From assembly GCF_001524445.2 (NCBI RefSeq), contig NZ_CP013418.1, positions 868,001-932,000 of the forward strand: 64,000 bases of DNA. The letters are read 5' to 3'. Both the position numbers and the translations under genes were made by a program. This document shows positions 1 to 8,524 of this stretch, in pieces (position 1 is the first letter of the stretch; each line of letters starts with the position of its first letter). Source of the DNA: Burkholderia savannae. Its GTDB lineage: Bacteria; Pseudomonadota; Gammaproteobacteria; Burkholderiales; Burkholderiaceae. Under the pieces are notes generated by a model. That model saw nothing but the letters and a program-made list of their open reading frames with translations, had not been told where the DNA came from and ran no database searches.

Positions 1-123
1 GTGATTCAGGTATTCGACGCCGCCGTCGACGCGGCCGTACAGCGTGACGCTCGTCTGCGCGCAAGCGAGCGCGGGCCCGGCCGCGACGAGCGCGGCCATC
101 ATTTTCTTCGAATGAAAAACCAT
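1..123 (-). CDS. Gram-negative porin, N-terminal part (cut by window edge)
   Basis: The reading frame starts at an ATG at 123 and runs off the left edge after 41 codons. It opens with a signal peptide (lysines, then an alanine-rich core ending ALACA) followed by QTSVTLYGRVDGGVEY. That is the first beta-strand of the OmpC-like porins of Burkholderiales, trimeric outer-membrane channels for small solutes. A purine-rich AGGCGGAGA lies just upstream. The gene follows DoxX by 52 bp on the same strand, so it is probably the last gene of the glucose dehydrogenase operon and could admit that pathway's substrate; this link is inference. Only the start is visible. Confidence 0.85.
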   Translation of the reverse strand, partial: MVFHSKKMMAALVAAGPALACAQTSVTLYGRVDGGVEYLNH

Positions 124-175
124 TGTTCTCCGCCTGTTGTCTTCTCTCAGGTTCAACACACGTCCGGCACGCCGC

Positions 176-589
176 TCAACCGCGATCGAGCGAATAGCGT
201 CCGGGGCCAGCCGCGCACAGAGCGAACAAGCCGCCCGTGATCGCGATGTTCTTGTAGAAATGGATCATCATGTTCATCTGCTCGGCGGCGGCCATCGACC
301 AATAGTGATGGCCGATGAACGCGGTGCCGATCGTGTAGAGGCCGAGCAGCAGCGCGAGCGGCCGCGTGTAGAAGCCGATCAGGATCGCGATGCCGACGAA
401 GAACTCCATCACGATCGCGACGACCGCCGCGATCGAGGGCAGCGGCGTGCCCTCGGAAGCCATGAACTGGGCCGTGCCCGAGAAATTCAGCAGTTTCTCC
501 CAGCCGAAAATCACGAACAGGATGACGATCAGAATGCGGGAAAGCAGCAGCAGAGCGTCTTTTTGACGCGCAAGGAAAGTTTGTCTCAT
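176..589 (-). CDS. DoxX family membrane protein
   Basis: This 137-residue protein has four predicted membrane helices (about residues 15-35, 50-70, 75-92 and 110-128). It carries the family pattern FGWEKLLNF near the first helix and FIGHHYW before the last. DoxX proteins are small inner-membrane proteins often found beside quinone-linked or thiol oxidoreductases; in Acidianus a DoxX-type subunit belongs to thiosulfate:quinone oxidoreductase. Here it lies 186 bp downstream of the cytochrome subunit of a dehydrogenase and just before a porin. It may help membrane electron transfer from that enzyme, but no residue in the sequence proves this. Confidence 0.9.
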   Translation of the reverse strand: MRQTFLARQKDALLLLSRILIVILFVIFGWEKLLNFSGTAQFMASEGTPLPSIAAVVAIVMEFFVGIAILIGFYTRPLALLLGLYTIGTAFIGHHYWSMAAAEQMNMMIHFYKNIAITGGLFALCAAGPGRYSLDRG

Positions 590-775
590 CGTCGTGCGGA
601 GCGGGAAGCGGGCGTCGCGCGCGCTGCGACGACGCGTCGCGCACGAGCCGGTTGCGAACCGAGGCGGCCCACGGCGCGCGCCGCGCGCCGCCTCCCTGTC
701 GACTGCGACCTGCCACCGGACGGCCGCCCGGTGCGATGCCGTCCTCCTCGATCGCCGGATAACCCGACCCGTACG

Positions 776-2146
776 TTACTGCGCGGCGCGCAGCTTCGCA
801 ACGTCCTGTTCGCTCACCTTCGCCGCCGGATTGCCGAACTGCCCGGTCAGATAGTTCGTGAGCGCGGCGATCTGCGCGTCCGACAACTCGTGGCGGAACG
901 CCGGCATGCCGACGTCTTCCTTGCCCGCCTTGCGCGCGACGCCGTTCAGGATCACCTGCACGAGATTCGTCGGGTTCGGCGCGCCGACCGTCGAATTGTG
1001 GAAGAGCGGCGGATAGTAGCCGTCCGGCGTGCCCTTGCCCTGCATCTGGTGGCAGCTCGCGCAGTTGCCGAGATACAGACGCGCGGGATCGACGCCCGTC
1101 GACGCGAGCGCGACCCCGCGCAGCCGGATTCCGTCCTCGGCCGGCTTGCCCCATGCGGCGCGCGCCTTCGCGCTGCCGTCGGCGACGGCGGGCACCGTGC
1201 GGGCGTACGTCGCGATCGCGCCGATGTCCGCGTCGGTCATCTGCGAGAAGCTGTGCTCGACCGCCTCGGCCATCGGCCCCGCCGCCTGCGCGAGACCCGG
1301 CACGCTGCCCGTGCGCAGGTACTGCACGAGCTGCTGCTGCGTCCAGCCGCCGATCCCCGCGTTCGCGTCCGACGTGATGTTGTAGCCGTCCCAGCCCGAG
1401 AGCACCGAGCCCGCGAGGAAGCTGCCGCCCGTCTCGTCGAGCGATTTCTCCTGCAGCGCGACGCCGCGCGGCGTGTGGCACGTGCCGCAGTGCGCGAGGC
1501 CCTGCACGAGATACGCGCCGCGGTTCCATTCGACGCCGCGCTCCGGCTTCGGCTGGTACGCGCCGTCCTTCAGGAACAGCAGGTTCCAGATCTTGAGCGG
1601 CCAGCGCATGCTCAGATACCACGGGATCTCGTTCTTGCGCGCAGGCTGCCTGACCGGCTCGACGCCGTGCATGAAGTACGCGTAGAGCGCCTTCACGTCG
1701 TCGTCGCTGACCTTCGCGTACGACACGTAAGGCATCGCCGGATACAGGTTGTCGCCGCTCTTCGCGACGCCGTGACGCACCGCGCGCTCGAAATCCGCGA
1801 ACGTCCAGTCGCCGATGCCCGTTTCCTTGTCGGGCGTGATGTTGGTCGTGTAGATCGTGCCGAGGACGGGCGCGCGCATCGGCAAGCCGCCCGCGAACGG
1901 CTTGCCGCCCTTCGCGGTGTGGCACGCCATGCAGTCGCCCGCGACGGCCAGATAGCGGCCGCGCTCGACGAGCGCGGCGTCGGCGGAAGGCGCGGATGTC
2001 GCCGACGTCGCAGATGCGGCGGCAGCGGCCGGCGAGGACGAAGCCGCAGCGGCAGGCGCGGCGGCAGCGCCGGCGTCCGCCGCGCTCGACAGGCCGGGCA
2101 ACGCGAGGCAGCCGGCCAGCATGAAGGAAAGCGTTCGTTTCAGCAT
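776..2146 (-). CDS. Triheme cytochrome c subunit (beta) of FAD glucose dehydrogenase
   Basis: The 456-residue protein has a signal peptide (MLKRTLSFMLAGCLALPG), an alanine/serine-rich linker, and three c-type heme sites, CMACH, CGTCH and CASCH, spread over three cytochrome domains. It matches the membrane-anchored electron-transfer subunit of bacterial gluconate, sorbitol and FAD-glucose dehydrogenases, which passes electrons from the flavin subunit to ubiquinone. The start at 2146 overlaps the stop of the catalytic gene (TGATG), indicating coupled translation and 1:1 assembly. A cysteine in the signal region (LAGC) could be a lipobox, but the usual call is a cleaved or anchoring signal. Confidence 0.94.
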   Translation of the reverse strand: MLKRTLSFMLAGCLALPGLSSAADAGAAAAPAAAASSSPAAAAASATSATSAPSADAALVERGRYLAVAGDCMACHTAKGGKPFAGGLPMRAPVLGTIYTTNITPDKETGIGDWTFADFERAVRHGVAKSGDNLYPAMPYVSYAKVSDDDVKALYAYFMHGVEPVRQPARKNEIPWYLSMRWPLKIWNLLFLKDGAYQPKPERGVEWNRGAYLVQGLAHCGTCHTPRGVALQEKSLDETGGSFLAGSVLSGWDGYNITSDANAGIGGWTQQQLVQYLRTGSVPGLAQAAGPMAEAVEHSFSQMTDADIGAIATYARTVPAVADGSAKARAAWGKPAEDGIRLRGVALASTGVDPARLYLGNCASCHQMQGKGTPDGYYPPLFHNSTVGAPNPTNLVQVILNGVARKAGKEDVGMPAFRHELSDAQIAALTNYLTGQFGNPAAKVSEQDVAKLRAAQ

Positions 2147-3759
2147 CAGATTTCCTTCTTCAACTGGTCCGAGATCCGCAGCGCGAGCGCCGCGATCGTC
2201 AGCGTCACGTTCACCGTGCCGACCGTCGGCATCGTCGCGCTGCTCGACACGAACAAGTTCGGATGGTCGAACGTGCGGCAGTCCTTGTCGACGACCGAAT
2301 CGCGCGGATCGGCGCCCATGATCGTCGCGCCCGTGATGTGGTTGTTCGGCGCGAATTCGTCGTTGAACACGACGTCGGTGCCGCCCAGCACTTTCGCCGC
2401 GGTCGCGTAGACCTCGCGCGTGTGCACCGCGCCGCGCTTCACGTAGTCGTCGATCGCATAGGTGATTTCCGGGCGCGGGATGCCGATCGCATCGGTCGCC
2501 GTCTTGCTCGGCACGATGCGGTTCTCCGGTTGCGGCAGGATTTCGTGGAAGCAGTCGAACTGCACGTAGCGCGCGGAGCGGTCGCGGATCTGCGCGTCGA
2601 GCTCGGCGGGCTTCAGCAGCTTGCCGGCCTTGAAGATCTTCTGCGTTTCCTGATCGATGCGCGACAGGTTCGACAGGTGGATCTTCTTCGCCGCCTCGGT
2701 CGCGCGGAACGGGCCGTCGCGGAAACCGATCAGCGACGTCATCTCCTGCGGGCCGCGCCCCGGCCACAGCTTCTCGCTCGCGTAGAAAGACACGCCGGTG
2801 CCCGGATGGTCCATCAGGTTGCGGCCGACCATGTCGGAGCTGTTGCCCACGCCGTTCGGGAAATCGTGGCTCGTCGACATCAGCATCAGCTTCGGCGTCT
2901 CGATGCCGTTCGCGGCGAGCACGAAGTACTTGCCCTCGACGCGGTGCTCGACGCCCTTCGGGTCCTTGTAGAGCGCGGCGACGATCTTCTTCTGCGGGCC
3001 GACCTCGAGCTTGTGGACGACCGCGTTCTCGACGAGCTTCGCGCCCGCCTGCTCGGCCTTCTCGACGTGAACGATGCCGTTGTACATCGCGCCGATCGGA
3101 CAGATCGGCATGCAGTTGTTGTTGCCGCAGCAGGTCGGACGGCCGTCGTACGGGCGGCTGTTGCGCGCGACCGGCTCGGTCACCACGTGGAATTTCGGGT
3201 CGTGGTTGTTGAGCGCGGTCTTGATCGTGAGCTCGTTGTAGGACAACGGCAGCGGCGGCATCGGGTACGCCTCTTTGCGCGGCGAGAACAGGTCTTCCTC
3301 GGGGCCGGGGCCCCAGACGCCCAGCTCTTCCTCGGCGCGCTGGTAGTAGTGCTCGAGATCGTCGTACCGGATCGGCCAGTCGCGGCCGACGCCGTAGACG
3401 GTCTTCATCTTGAAGTCGTTCGGGATGAAGCGCCACGCGGACGCGGCCCAGTGCCACGTCGTGCCGCCCACCGCGCGGATGTACTGCGAGTTGAACTTGT
3501 GCTCGCCCTTCAACACCAGGTAGTCGTTCGGCGGGCCGTATTCCGGATGCGGCGCCCACGGGCTCGACGGATACGGCGCCATGAAGTCCATCTTGTCCGG
3601 CTGGTTGCGAAAGCGCTCGACGATTTCCCAGCGCGGCATGCGCGGGCCGGCCTCGAGCAGGATCACCGACTTGCCCGCCTTCGCAAGCTGATGCGCGACG
3701 ATCGCACCCGCGACGCCCGAGCCCACGACGACGACGTCGGCTTGTTGTGTATCGGACAT
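2146..3759 (-). CDS. FAD-dependent glucose dehydrogenase, catalytic alpha subunit (GMC family)
   Basis: This 537-residue GMC oxidoreductase has the Rossmann motif GSGVAGAIVA at about residues 13-22 and the C-terminal GMC signature with ATMPTVGTVNVTLT. I recognise it as nearly identical to the alpha subunit of Burkholderia cepacia FAD-GDH, which oxidises the C1 hydroxyl of glucose in the periplasm. The cysteine cluster CCGNNNCMPIC near residue 212 corresponds to the 3Fe-4S ligands of that enzyme, which relay electrons to the cytochrome subunit. It has no signal peptide of its own and is expected to be exported with the Tat-signal gamma subunit encoded just upstream. Both gene junctions are one-base TGATG overlaps. 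Confidence 0.95.
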   Translation of the reverse strand: MSDTQQADVVVVGSGVAGAIVAHQLAKAGKSVILLEAGPRMPRWEIVERFRNQPDKMDFMAPYPSSPWAPHPEYGPPNDYLVLKGEHKFNSQYIRAVGGTTWHWAASAWRFIPNDFKMKTVYGVGRDWPIRYDDLEHYYQRAEEELGVWGPGPEEDLFSPRKEAYPMPPLPLSYNELTIKTALNNHDPKFHVVTEPVARNSRPYDGRPTCCGNNNCMPICPIGAMYNGIVHVEKAEQAGAKLVENAVVHKLEVGPQKKIVAALYKDPKGVEHRVEGKYFVLAANGIETPKLMLMSTSHDFPNGVGNSSDMVGRNLMDHPGTGVSFYASEKLWPGRGPQEMTSLIGFRDGPFRATEAAKKIHLSNLSRIDQETQKIFKAGKLLKPAELDAQIRDRSARYVQFDCFHEILPQPENRIVPSKTATDAIGIPRPEITYAIDDYVKRGAVHTREVYATAAKVLGGTDVVFNDEFAPNNHITGATIMGADPRDSVVDKDCRTFDHPNLFVSSSATMPTVGTVNVTLTIAALALRISDQLKKEI

Positions 3760-4274
3760 CAGGCTTGCCTCTCGATCGGTTTGTCGGCCCAGAAGCCGGG
3801 TTTGTTGGGGCAGTACGAGCGGATCACGAGCGTGTCCGACACGACGCCGAACATCAGCGCTTCTTCATAGGTGATCACGACGTTGTCGACGATGCCGAGA
3901 TACCACGCTTCGAGAATGCGCAGCGCGAGGGCTTCCTGATCGGGCGTGAGCGTATTCGCGGCGAGCGCGCCGGCGAGCTTCGGCAGCCCGTCGCCGAGTT
4001 CGAACGAGCCCTTCTGCAACGCGTGCAGCAGCCGTTCGCCGACTGCGCGGTTCAGGCCGGTCTTGCCGGTCAGCGCCTCGGACAGCGTCATGAACGCGTC
4101 GAGCGGCGCGGCGCTCGGCGCATCGGCGAGCGCGCGCAGCGTGAGCGATCCCGCAAGGCCCAAGGCGCTCAGCGCGAGCGAGCGCTGCAGCCATTGGCGT
4201 CGGGTGAGCCCCCCACCCATGGGCTCGACCGCGTCGCTCGGGCGACGCGCGTGGGGATTGGTGTCGTTATTCAT
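3759..4274 (-). CDS. Glucose dehydrogenase small (gamma) subunit with Tat signal
   Basis: This 171-residue protein has a twin-arginine signal (LTRRQWLQRSLALSALGL) and a body matching the FAD-GDH and gluconate dehydrogenase subunit 3 family. In the B. cepacia enzyme this hitchhiker subunit is needed for export and maturation of the catalytic subunit. The C-terminal stretch ITYEEALMFGVVSD and a tail rich in N and P are family-typical. I chose the ATG at 4274, preceded by AAGGAACG, over an upstream alternative at 4289 because it gives the usual family length. It is the first gene of the operon; the stop overlaps the start of the alpha subunit. Confidence 0.93.
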   Translation of the reverse strand: MNNDTNPHARRPSDAVEPMGGGLTRRQWLQRSLALSALGLAGSLTLRALADAPSAAPLDAFMTLSEALTGKTGLNRAVGERLLHALQKGSFELGDGLPKLAGALAANTLTPDQEALALRILEAWYLGIVDNVVITYEEALMFGVVSDTLVIRSYCPNKPGFWADKPIERQA

Positions 4275-6077
4275 CGTTCCTTCTCTCAAGCGTCGGGTTC
4301 GGGAAAACGAGTGTTGATATTTCTCAAACTACGGCGCGGCTCCGAAATGTACGCGTTCGCCGCCAATTGAACAATCCCTTTATAGTTCATCGAATCGTTT
4401 TGCACTCCCTTGCAATGCGGGTTCCGGCGGCTTTTTCAGTTTTCGCAAAAAATTGTTTCTCAATGCGGCGTTGCGGCCTGCGGACTATCTGGAGTACGCA
4501 GCAATAAGGCGTGGCGCGATCACGGAGGCGCGCGCCGATGACTTGAACGAACGGCGCGGCGCAAACGGCGTTCGGAGGCTGCCGGAATCGATGGCGGAAG
4601 CCGCGCCGCGGCGCGGCGCGGCTGTTCCGTTGACGCTCGATCGGCCGCGCGGTCGGTTCGACGCGCCGGCGCATCGCACCGACCGCCTCCGCGCGCGCCG
4701 ATGCCAGTCATTCGTACGATTGCCCGGACTCCTGAAGAGCGCGCGCATTTCAGCGCCGACAACGAATGGTTCAGTTCACGAATTCGGCCAGCTTGGCGGA
4801 ATCGTCTGAATGAGGTGTTTGCCACGGCGCTTTTCCGCTCCCCCTATGCCCGCCGCCGCGTGATTGCCGAATCGAGGAACGTTTTGCACGCGGAAACGTT
4901 CCGACATATCGTGCCCGCATCGTTATCGTGGATACGCGGCGCACGTGCGGCCATCCATACGCCGAAGAAACGCTTTTCATTCACGAACGCGCCGCACGAC
5001 GGCGCCCGGCCATCGCGAACGCTCGCGCTCGATCGCCCCGCTCCTGGACGGTTCGGCGCGCCCCCCCCACGCCGACGATCGTCATACTCATACGTTTGCC
5101 TTCGCTCGACTTGCGCAACGCACGCGCGCCGCACGTGCCCGCCGCCGTCGCGAAGGTCTTGCCGCGAGATCGCTGAAATCCTCGATGCCCGAATCCCTGC
5201 GCGTGCGAAAGCGAATGCCCGCCGGGAGGAAACATTTCGCTCGGCCGCGCCGCCCGCTTCTGCCGCTCATGCGTATTCGTCATTGCTGCGGCTCCAACGG
5301 TCGCTCGTGTGGTTCCGCACGAGCGAAATGCGGTTCCGCGACGAGAACGAAATTGCGTTGACGACGAGCCCGGTGCGTTTCATCGGCCGCTCGAATTCGC
5401 CTGCTATCTTCGTCGCGACGTCGCGCGAATAGCCGACGCCCCTCCACGGTTCGTCGGAATCAGAAACGGCATCGGCGCTTCGCGAGCGTCGAGTCGCGCA
5501 ACGCCCGCCCCGTCGATATTCCCGCGCGCTCCAGCAAGTTCGCGCGCATCCACCGAATGCGCCCGCGGCCGAGCCGGCACGCGCATGCGGCGGCAATCCG
5601 TTTGAAACGAACGCACATGCTTTTCGCGGGGAAAAGCCGGAAGAAATGCGATCGTAATGCGATCAAAAACTTCGAGCCCCGACGCGCGGCGGCCTCGCCT
5701 TTCCGCTCGATGACGCGCCCGCATGCCGAATATGCGCCGAGCGCGCATCCGATTGGCCGTTTTATACGGTCGTTCTCCGTTTCCCCCGCTTATCTCAAAA
5801 AATAATCTCGAACCAGGCCGCTTCGTACACCAAAAATGCTCGTGATTTTGTGCGGCAAGCGACTATATTTTCCGAAAGACTATCAAGAATTGTTAAACGC
5901 AGCCGTTACTCACACCAGTAACTCCGATCGGGCGCGCACGAGCCCGACGGATTCAGGACAAGACCTGGCGATGTACGGGGATGCAACGAGGACGAGGATG
6001 CTCAGCGACCTCCCGCGCCATGGCCTTGACCGCGTTGACCGCGCATGCGGTTTCGAACCCACGGGTGGAGAGGCACC
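4275..6077. other. Gene-poor 1.8 kb interval
   Basis: I find no convincing gene here. Several frames stay open because of high GC, but their translations are arginine-rich, lack domains, and overlap one another on both strands without ribosome binding sites. The left end presumably holds the promoter of the glucose dehydrogenase operon (AT-richer sequence near 4310-4400) and the right end (5780-5900, AT-rich) that of the subtilisin gene. The middle is unexplained. Confidence 0.5.
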
Positions 6078-7757
6078 ATGTACAACAAACGTAGCAATCC
6101 TGACAAGACGCGGTTTGGCCAGGCCCGCGCAGTGGCCGGCATTCTCTCCATGTCCTTCCTCGTTCCGCTCGCCGGTTGCGGCGGCGGAGGCGGCGGGGGC
6201 GGAAGCAGCACCCCTTCGGCAGCCGCACAGCCGACGCCGGCTCCGGCGCCGACACCTGCCCCCTCATCGGGTTCGTCGCAATCCGCGACTTCGTCGACAT
6301 CGACAGCCGCTTGCCCCGTCACGCAAGCCGCATCGACAGCCGCAAGCGCGCAGCTCGCCTCCAGCGCCGTTTCGCAGGACGCGCCCGTCGACCACCTGAT
6401 CGTCAAGCTGCAGGACGCGGCGGCGACGGCGGGATCGGGCGCGCGCATCATGGCCGCGACGAACGGCGCGACGCGACTGGATGCGGTGATCCAGCGCGTG
6501 ATGTCGCAATGGAACACGAAGAGCGGCGCCGCTCGCGCCTATGCGCAAAACGTCGCGCCGACGAGCGCCGTGCAGGTCGAGCGGACGATGTCGGGCGGCG
6601 CCACGCTGCTCGCACTCGGACAAAAGATGAACGCGGATACGGCCAGCGCACTCGCGCAAACGTTCGCGGCCGACCCCGACGTTGCGTACGCGGAACCCGA
6701 CCGGCGTGTGTTCGCCCGCACGGTGGCGAACGATCCGGACTACGCGCAGCAATGGAACTACTTCGATCCGACGGCCGGCATCGATCTGCCGAACGCATGG
6801 AACGTGACGACCGGCTCGCCGGGCATCGTCACCGCGGTGCTCGACACCGGCTATCGCCCGCATCCGGACCTCATCGCGAACCTGCTGCCCGGCTATGACT
6901 TCATCACCGACATCAACACCGGCAACAACGGCCACGGCCGCGGCCCGGACGCGACCGATCCGGGCGACTGGGTCACGCAGCAGGAGCTGACCGATCCGTC
7001 GAGCCCGTTCTATCAATGCGCGAGCGGGCCGTCGAACAGCAGTTGGCACGGCACGCAGGTCGCCGGCATCATCGGCGCCGCCGCGAACAACGGCATCGGC
7101 ATCGCGGGCGTCAACTGGTACGGCAAGATCCTGCCCGTGCGCGTGCTCGGCAAGTGCGGCGGCGCGACGAGCGACATCGCCGACGCGATGCGCTGGGCGG
7201 CGGGCCTGCCCGTCGCCGGCGCGCCGACGAACCTGACGCCCGCGAAGGTGATCAACCTGAGCCTCGGCGGCACCGGCACGTGCGGCGACACGTTCCAGCA
7301 AGCGATCAACGACGTGATCGCGAAAGGCGTGAGCGTCGTCGTCTCGGCCGGCAACGACGGCCAAGCGACGACGCTCGATCGCCCGGCGAACTGCCAGGGC
7401 GTGATCGCGGTCGGCGCGACCGACAGCACGGGCCAGCGCGCGTGGTACAGCAACTTCGGCACGGACATCACGCTGAGCGCGCCGGGCTCGAACATCCTGT
7501 CGACGACCAATGCGGGCACGACGGTTCCGACCACCGACGCGTACGGCACGCACAGCGGCACGAGCCTCGCCGCGCCGCAGATCGCAGGCATCGCATCGCT
7601 GATGCTGTCGGCGAATCCGAACCTGACGCCCGCCCAGATCGCCCAGAAGCTCGCAGGCACCGCACGGCCGTCGCCATCGACGACATCCTGCCTCGCGCGC
7701 GCGCCGGGCGCGGGCATCGCCGATGCGGGCGTAGTGGTTGCGTCCGCAACGAAATAG
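6078..7757 (+). CDS. Subtilisin-like (S8) serine protease, predicted lipoprotein
   Basis: The 559-residue protein starts at an ATG at 6078 preceded by GGAGAGG. A long charged n-region leads to the lipobox LAGC (Cys34) followed by a glycine run and a Ser/Pro/Thr linker, so surface or periplasmic lipid anchoring is likely. Residues 120-220 look like an inhibitor-type propeptide (region ending PDVAYAEPDRRVF). The catalytic triad is visible as Asp256 (VLDTGY), His324 (WHGTQVAGI) and Ser496 (SGTSLAAPQIAG), with the oxyanion Asn in SAGNDG. It appears intact. It resembles secreted S8 proteases of the pseudomallei group, but I do not assign it to a named one. Confidence 0.93.
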   Translation: MYNKRSNPDKTRFGQARAVAGILSMSFLVPLAGCGGGGGGGGSSTPSAAAQPTPAPAPTPAPSSGSSQSATSSTSTAACPVTQAASTAASAQLASSAVSQDAPVDHLIVKLQDAAATAGSGARIMAATNGATRLDAVIQRVMSQWNTKSGAARAYAQNVAPTSAVQVERTMSGGATLLALGQKMNADTASALAQTFAADPDVAYAEPDRRVFARTVANDPDYAQQWNYFDPTAGIDLPNAWNVTTGSPGIVTAVLDTGYRPHPDLIANLLPGYDFITDINTGNNGHGRGPDATDPGDWVTQQELTDPSSPFYQCASGPSNSSWHGTQVAGIIGAAANNGIGIAGVNWYGKILPVRVLGKCGGATSDIADAMRWAAGLPVAGAPTNLTPAKVINLSLGGTGTCGDTFQQAINDVIAKGVSVVVSAGNDGQATTLDRPANCQGVIAVGATDSTGQRAWYSNFGTDITLSAPGSNILSTTNAGTTVPTTDAYGTHSGTSLAAPQIAGIASLMLSANPNLTPAQIAQKLAGTARPSPSTTSCLARAPGAGIADAGVVVASATK

Positions 7758-7785
7758 GCGAGCGCCGCACTCACGCGCGCATGCG

Positions 7786-7809
7786 GCGGCCGCCCGAACG
7801 GGCGGCCGC
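7786..7809 (+). terminator. GC-rich hairpin after the protease gene
   Basis: GCGGCCGCCC and its exact complement flank a four-base spacer (GAAC), giving a stem of at least ten pairs 28 bases past the protease stop. No T-run follows, so it may stall polymerase or protect the 3' end rather than act as a classic intrinsic terminator. Confidence 0.5.
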
Positions 7810-7910
7810 TCGCGCTTGCGGCCACGCATGGCCGCCGTCGCCCGGCACGAATCGCACATCGCACCGCCCGCGAATATGCGCGCAAGTCGCGTAAGCGCGC
7901 TGTAAAAAGC

Positions 7911-7940
7911 TTGACGCTTCGTACGCCGACCCTTTACCAT
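7911..7940 (+). promoter_or_regulatory. mgtA: Candidate sigma70 promoter of the mgtA leader
   Basis: TTGACG (7911-7916) and TACCAT (7935-7940) are separated by 18 bases, in an AT-richer stretch that follows TGTAAAAAGC. Transcription would start near 7947, about 20 bases before a small leader ORF and almost 580 bases before mgtA. This is sequence matching only. Confidence 0.5.
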
Positions 7941-7969
7941 CGCCCCCGTCTTGATACTTGGAGTGTTCC

Positions 7970-8023
7970 GTGAACACCGATGCGAGTTGTAGTCGGTCCT
8001 GCACCGGCTTGACTGCTGACTGA
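7970..8023 (+). CDS. 17-residue leader ORF upstream of mgtA
   Basis: GTG at 7970, with GGAG six bases upstream, opens a 17-codon frame ending in TGA: MNTDASCSRSCTGLTAD. It sits just downstream of the candidate promoter and 29 bases before a 9-bp hairpin followed by GTCTTT. That arrangement, a short translated ORF ahead of a terminator-like stem in the leader of a Mg2+ transporter gene, resembles the MgtL/mgtA logic of enteric bacteria, although the peptide is unrelated in sequence. It has two Cys and three Ser codons but no long run of one codon. Whether it is translated is not proven. Confidence 0.45.
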   Translation: MNTDASCSRSCTGLTAD

Positions 8024-8052
8024 GGCATTCGCGCAGAGCCCCCAACGCTTCT

Positions 8053-8079
8053 GCCGCATCCCGGCCAGCAGGATGCGGC
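8053..8079 (+). terminator. Attenuator-like hairpin in the mgtA leader
   Basis: GCCGCATCC (8053-8061) pairs perfectly with GGATGCGGC (8071-8079) across a nine-base loop and is followed by GTCTTTCC. It lies inside the long leader, after the 17-codon ORF and some 450 bases before mgtA. It could end transcription early when Mg2+ is plentiful. The T-tract is short, so termination may be partial or Rho-assisted. Confidence 0.5.
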
Positions 8080-8280
8080 GTCTTTCCGGCCGTCTCGGCC
8101 CGATCTTCCCGCCACGAATTTTCCGAACGAACGACGCATGCGCCGCCATGCGCGCGTCGTGCACGCTCGTTCGCACGATGTACGGCCTGCGCCGTGCACG
8201 CGGGCGCATGCGCTCGCGCGCCGCCGCCGCGTGCGTGTGCGCGCCGATTTCGCATGCGCCCGCCGTGCGCAGTCCTCCTC

Positions 8281-8302
8281 CCGGACGCCGCCTCGCGTCC
8301 GG
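8281..8302 (+). promoter_or_regulatory. Second stem-loop in the mgtA leader
   Basis: CCGGACGC (8281-8288) and GCGTCCGG (8295-8302) form an eight-pair stem with a six-base loop. It lies 13 bases before the ribosome binding site (CAGGAG) of the 51-codon leader ORF, so it could affect access to that site. Nothing else shows its role. Confidence 0.35.
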
Positions 8303-8324
8303 CCCACGATCGACAGGAGTCCAG

Positions 8325-8480
8325 ATGGAAGCAGACGACAGTAGCCGATTACCGCTCGCCGGCGTCATGCCGCGCGACGCGCGCGTCGCGTCGGCTGCGC
8401 CGGCGAGCGATCCCGATTTCCCACTCACTCAGCCGAACGCGCGCGACGCGAGGCGGCGGGAGACGCTCGGCCCTCGATGA
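8325..8480 (+). CDS. 51-residue ORF between leader and mgtA
   Basis: ATG at 8325 follows GACAGGAGT with good spacing. The peptide begins MEADDSSRLPLAG, so acidic residues and a proline come right at the N-terminus. In enteric MgtL a similar acidic/proline start destabilises the ribosome at low Mg2+ and lets transcription of mgtA proceed; the likeness here is only in composition and position. The stop (8478-8480) overlaps an in-frame upstream ATG of the mgtA frame at 8477 (ATGA), so its translation could feed ribosomes into mgtA. It matches no family I know. It may also be untranslated leader. Confidence 0.4.
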   Translation: MEADDSSRLPLAGVMPRDARVASAAPASDPDFPLTQPNARDARRRETLGPR

Positions 8481-8524
8481 CGCCGGCGCTCCCCGCCCGC
8501 CGCGCGCGGCACACGGAGCGACCG

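Noticed and set aside
137..2410. Plus-strand frame of 757 codons across DoxX and the cytochrome gene
   Set aside because: It spans two recognised minus-strand genes and has no domain; composition is that of a GC shadow.
4701..5432. Open frame of 243 codons in the gene-poor interval
   Set aside because: Overlaps several other equally open frames on both strands, no ribosome binding site, Arg/Ser/Pro-rich translation, no family resemblance.
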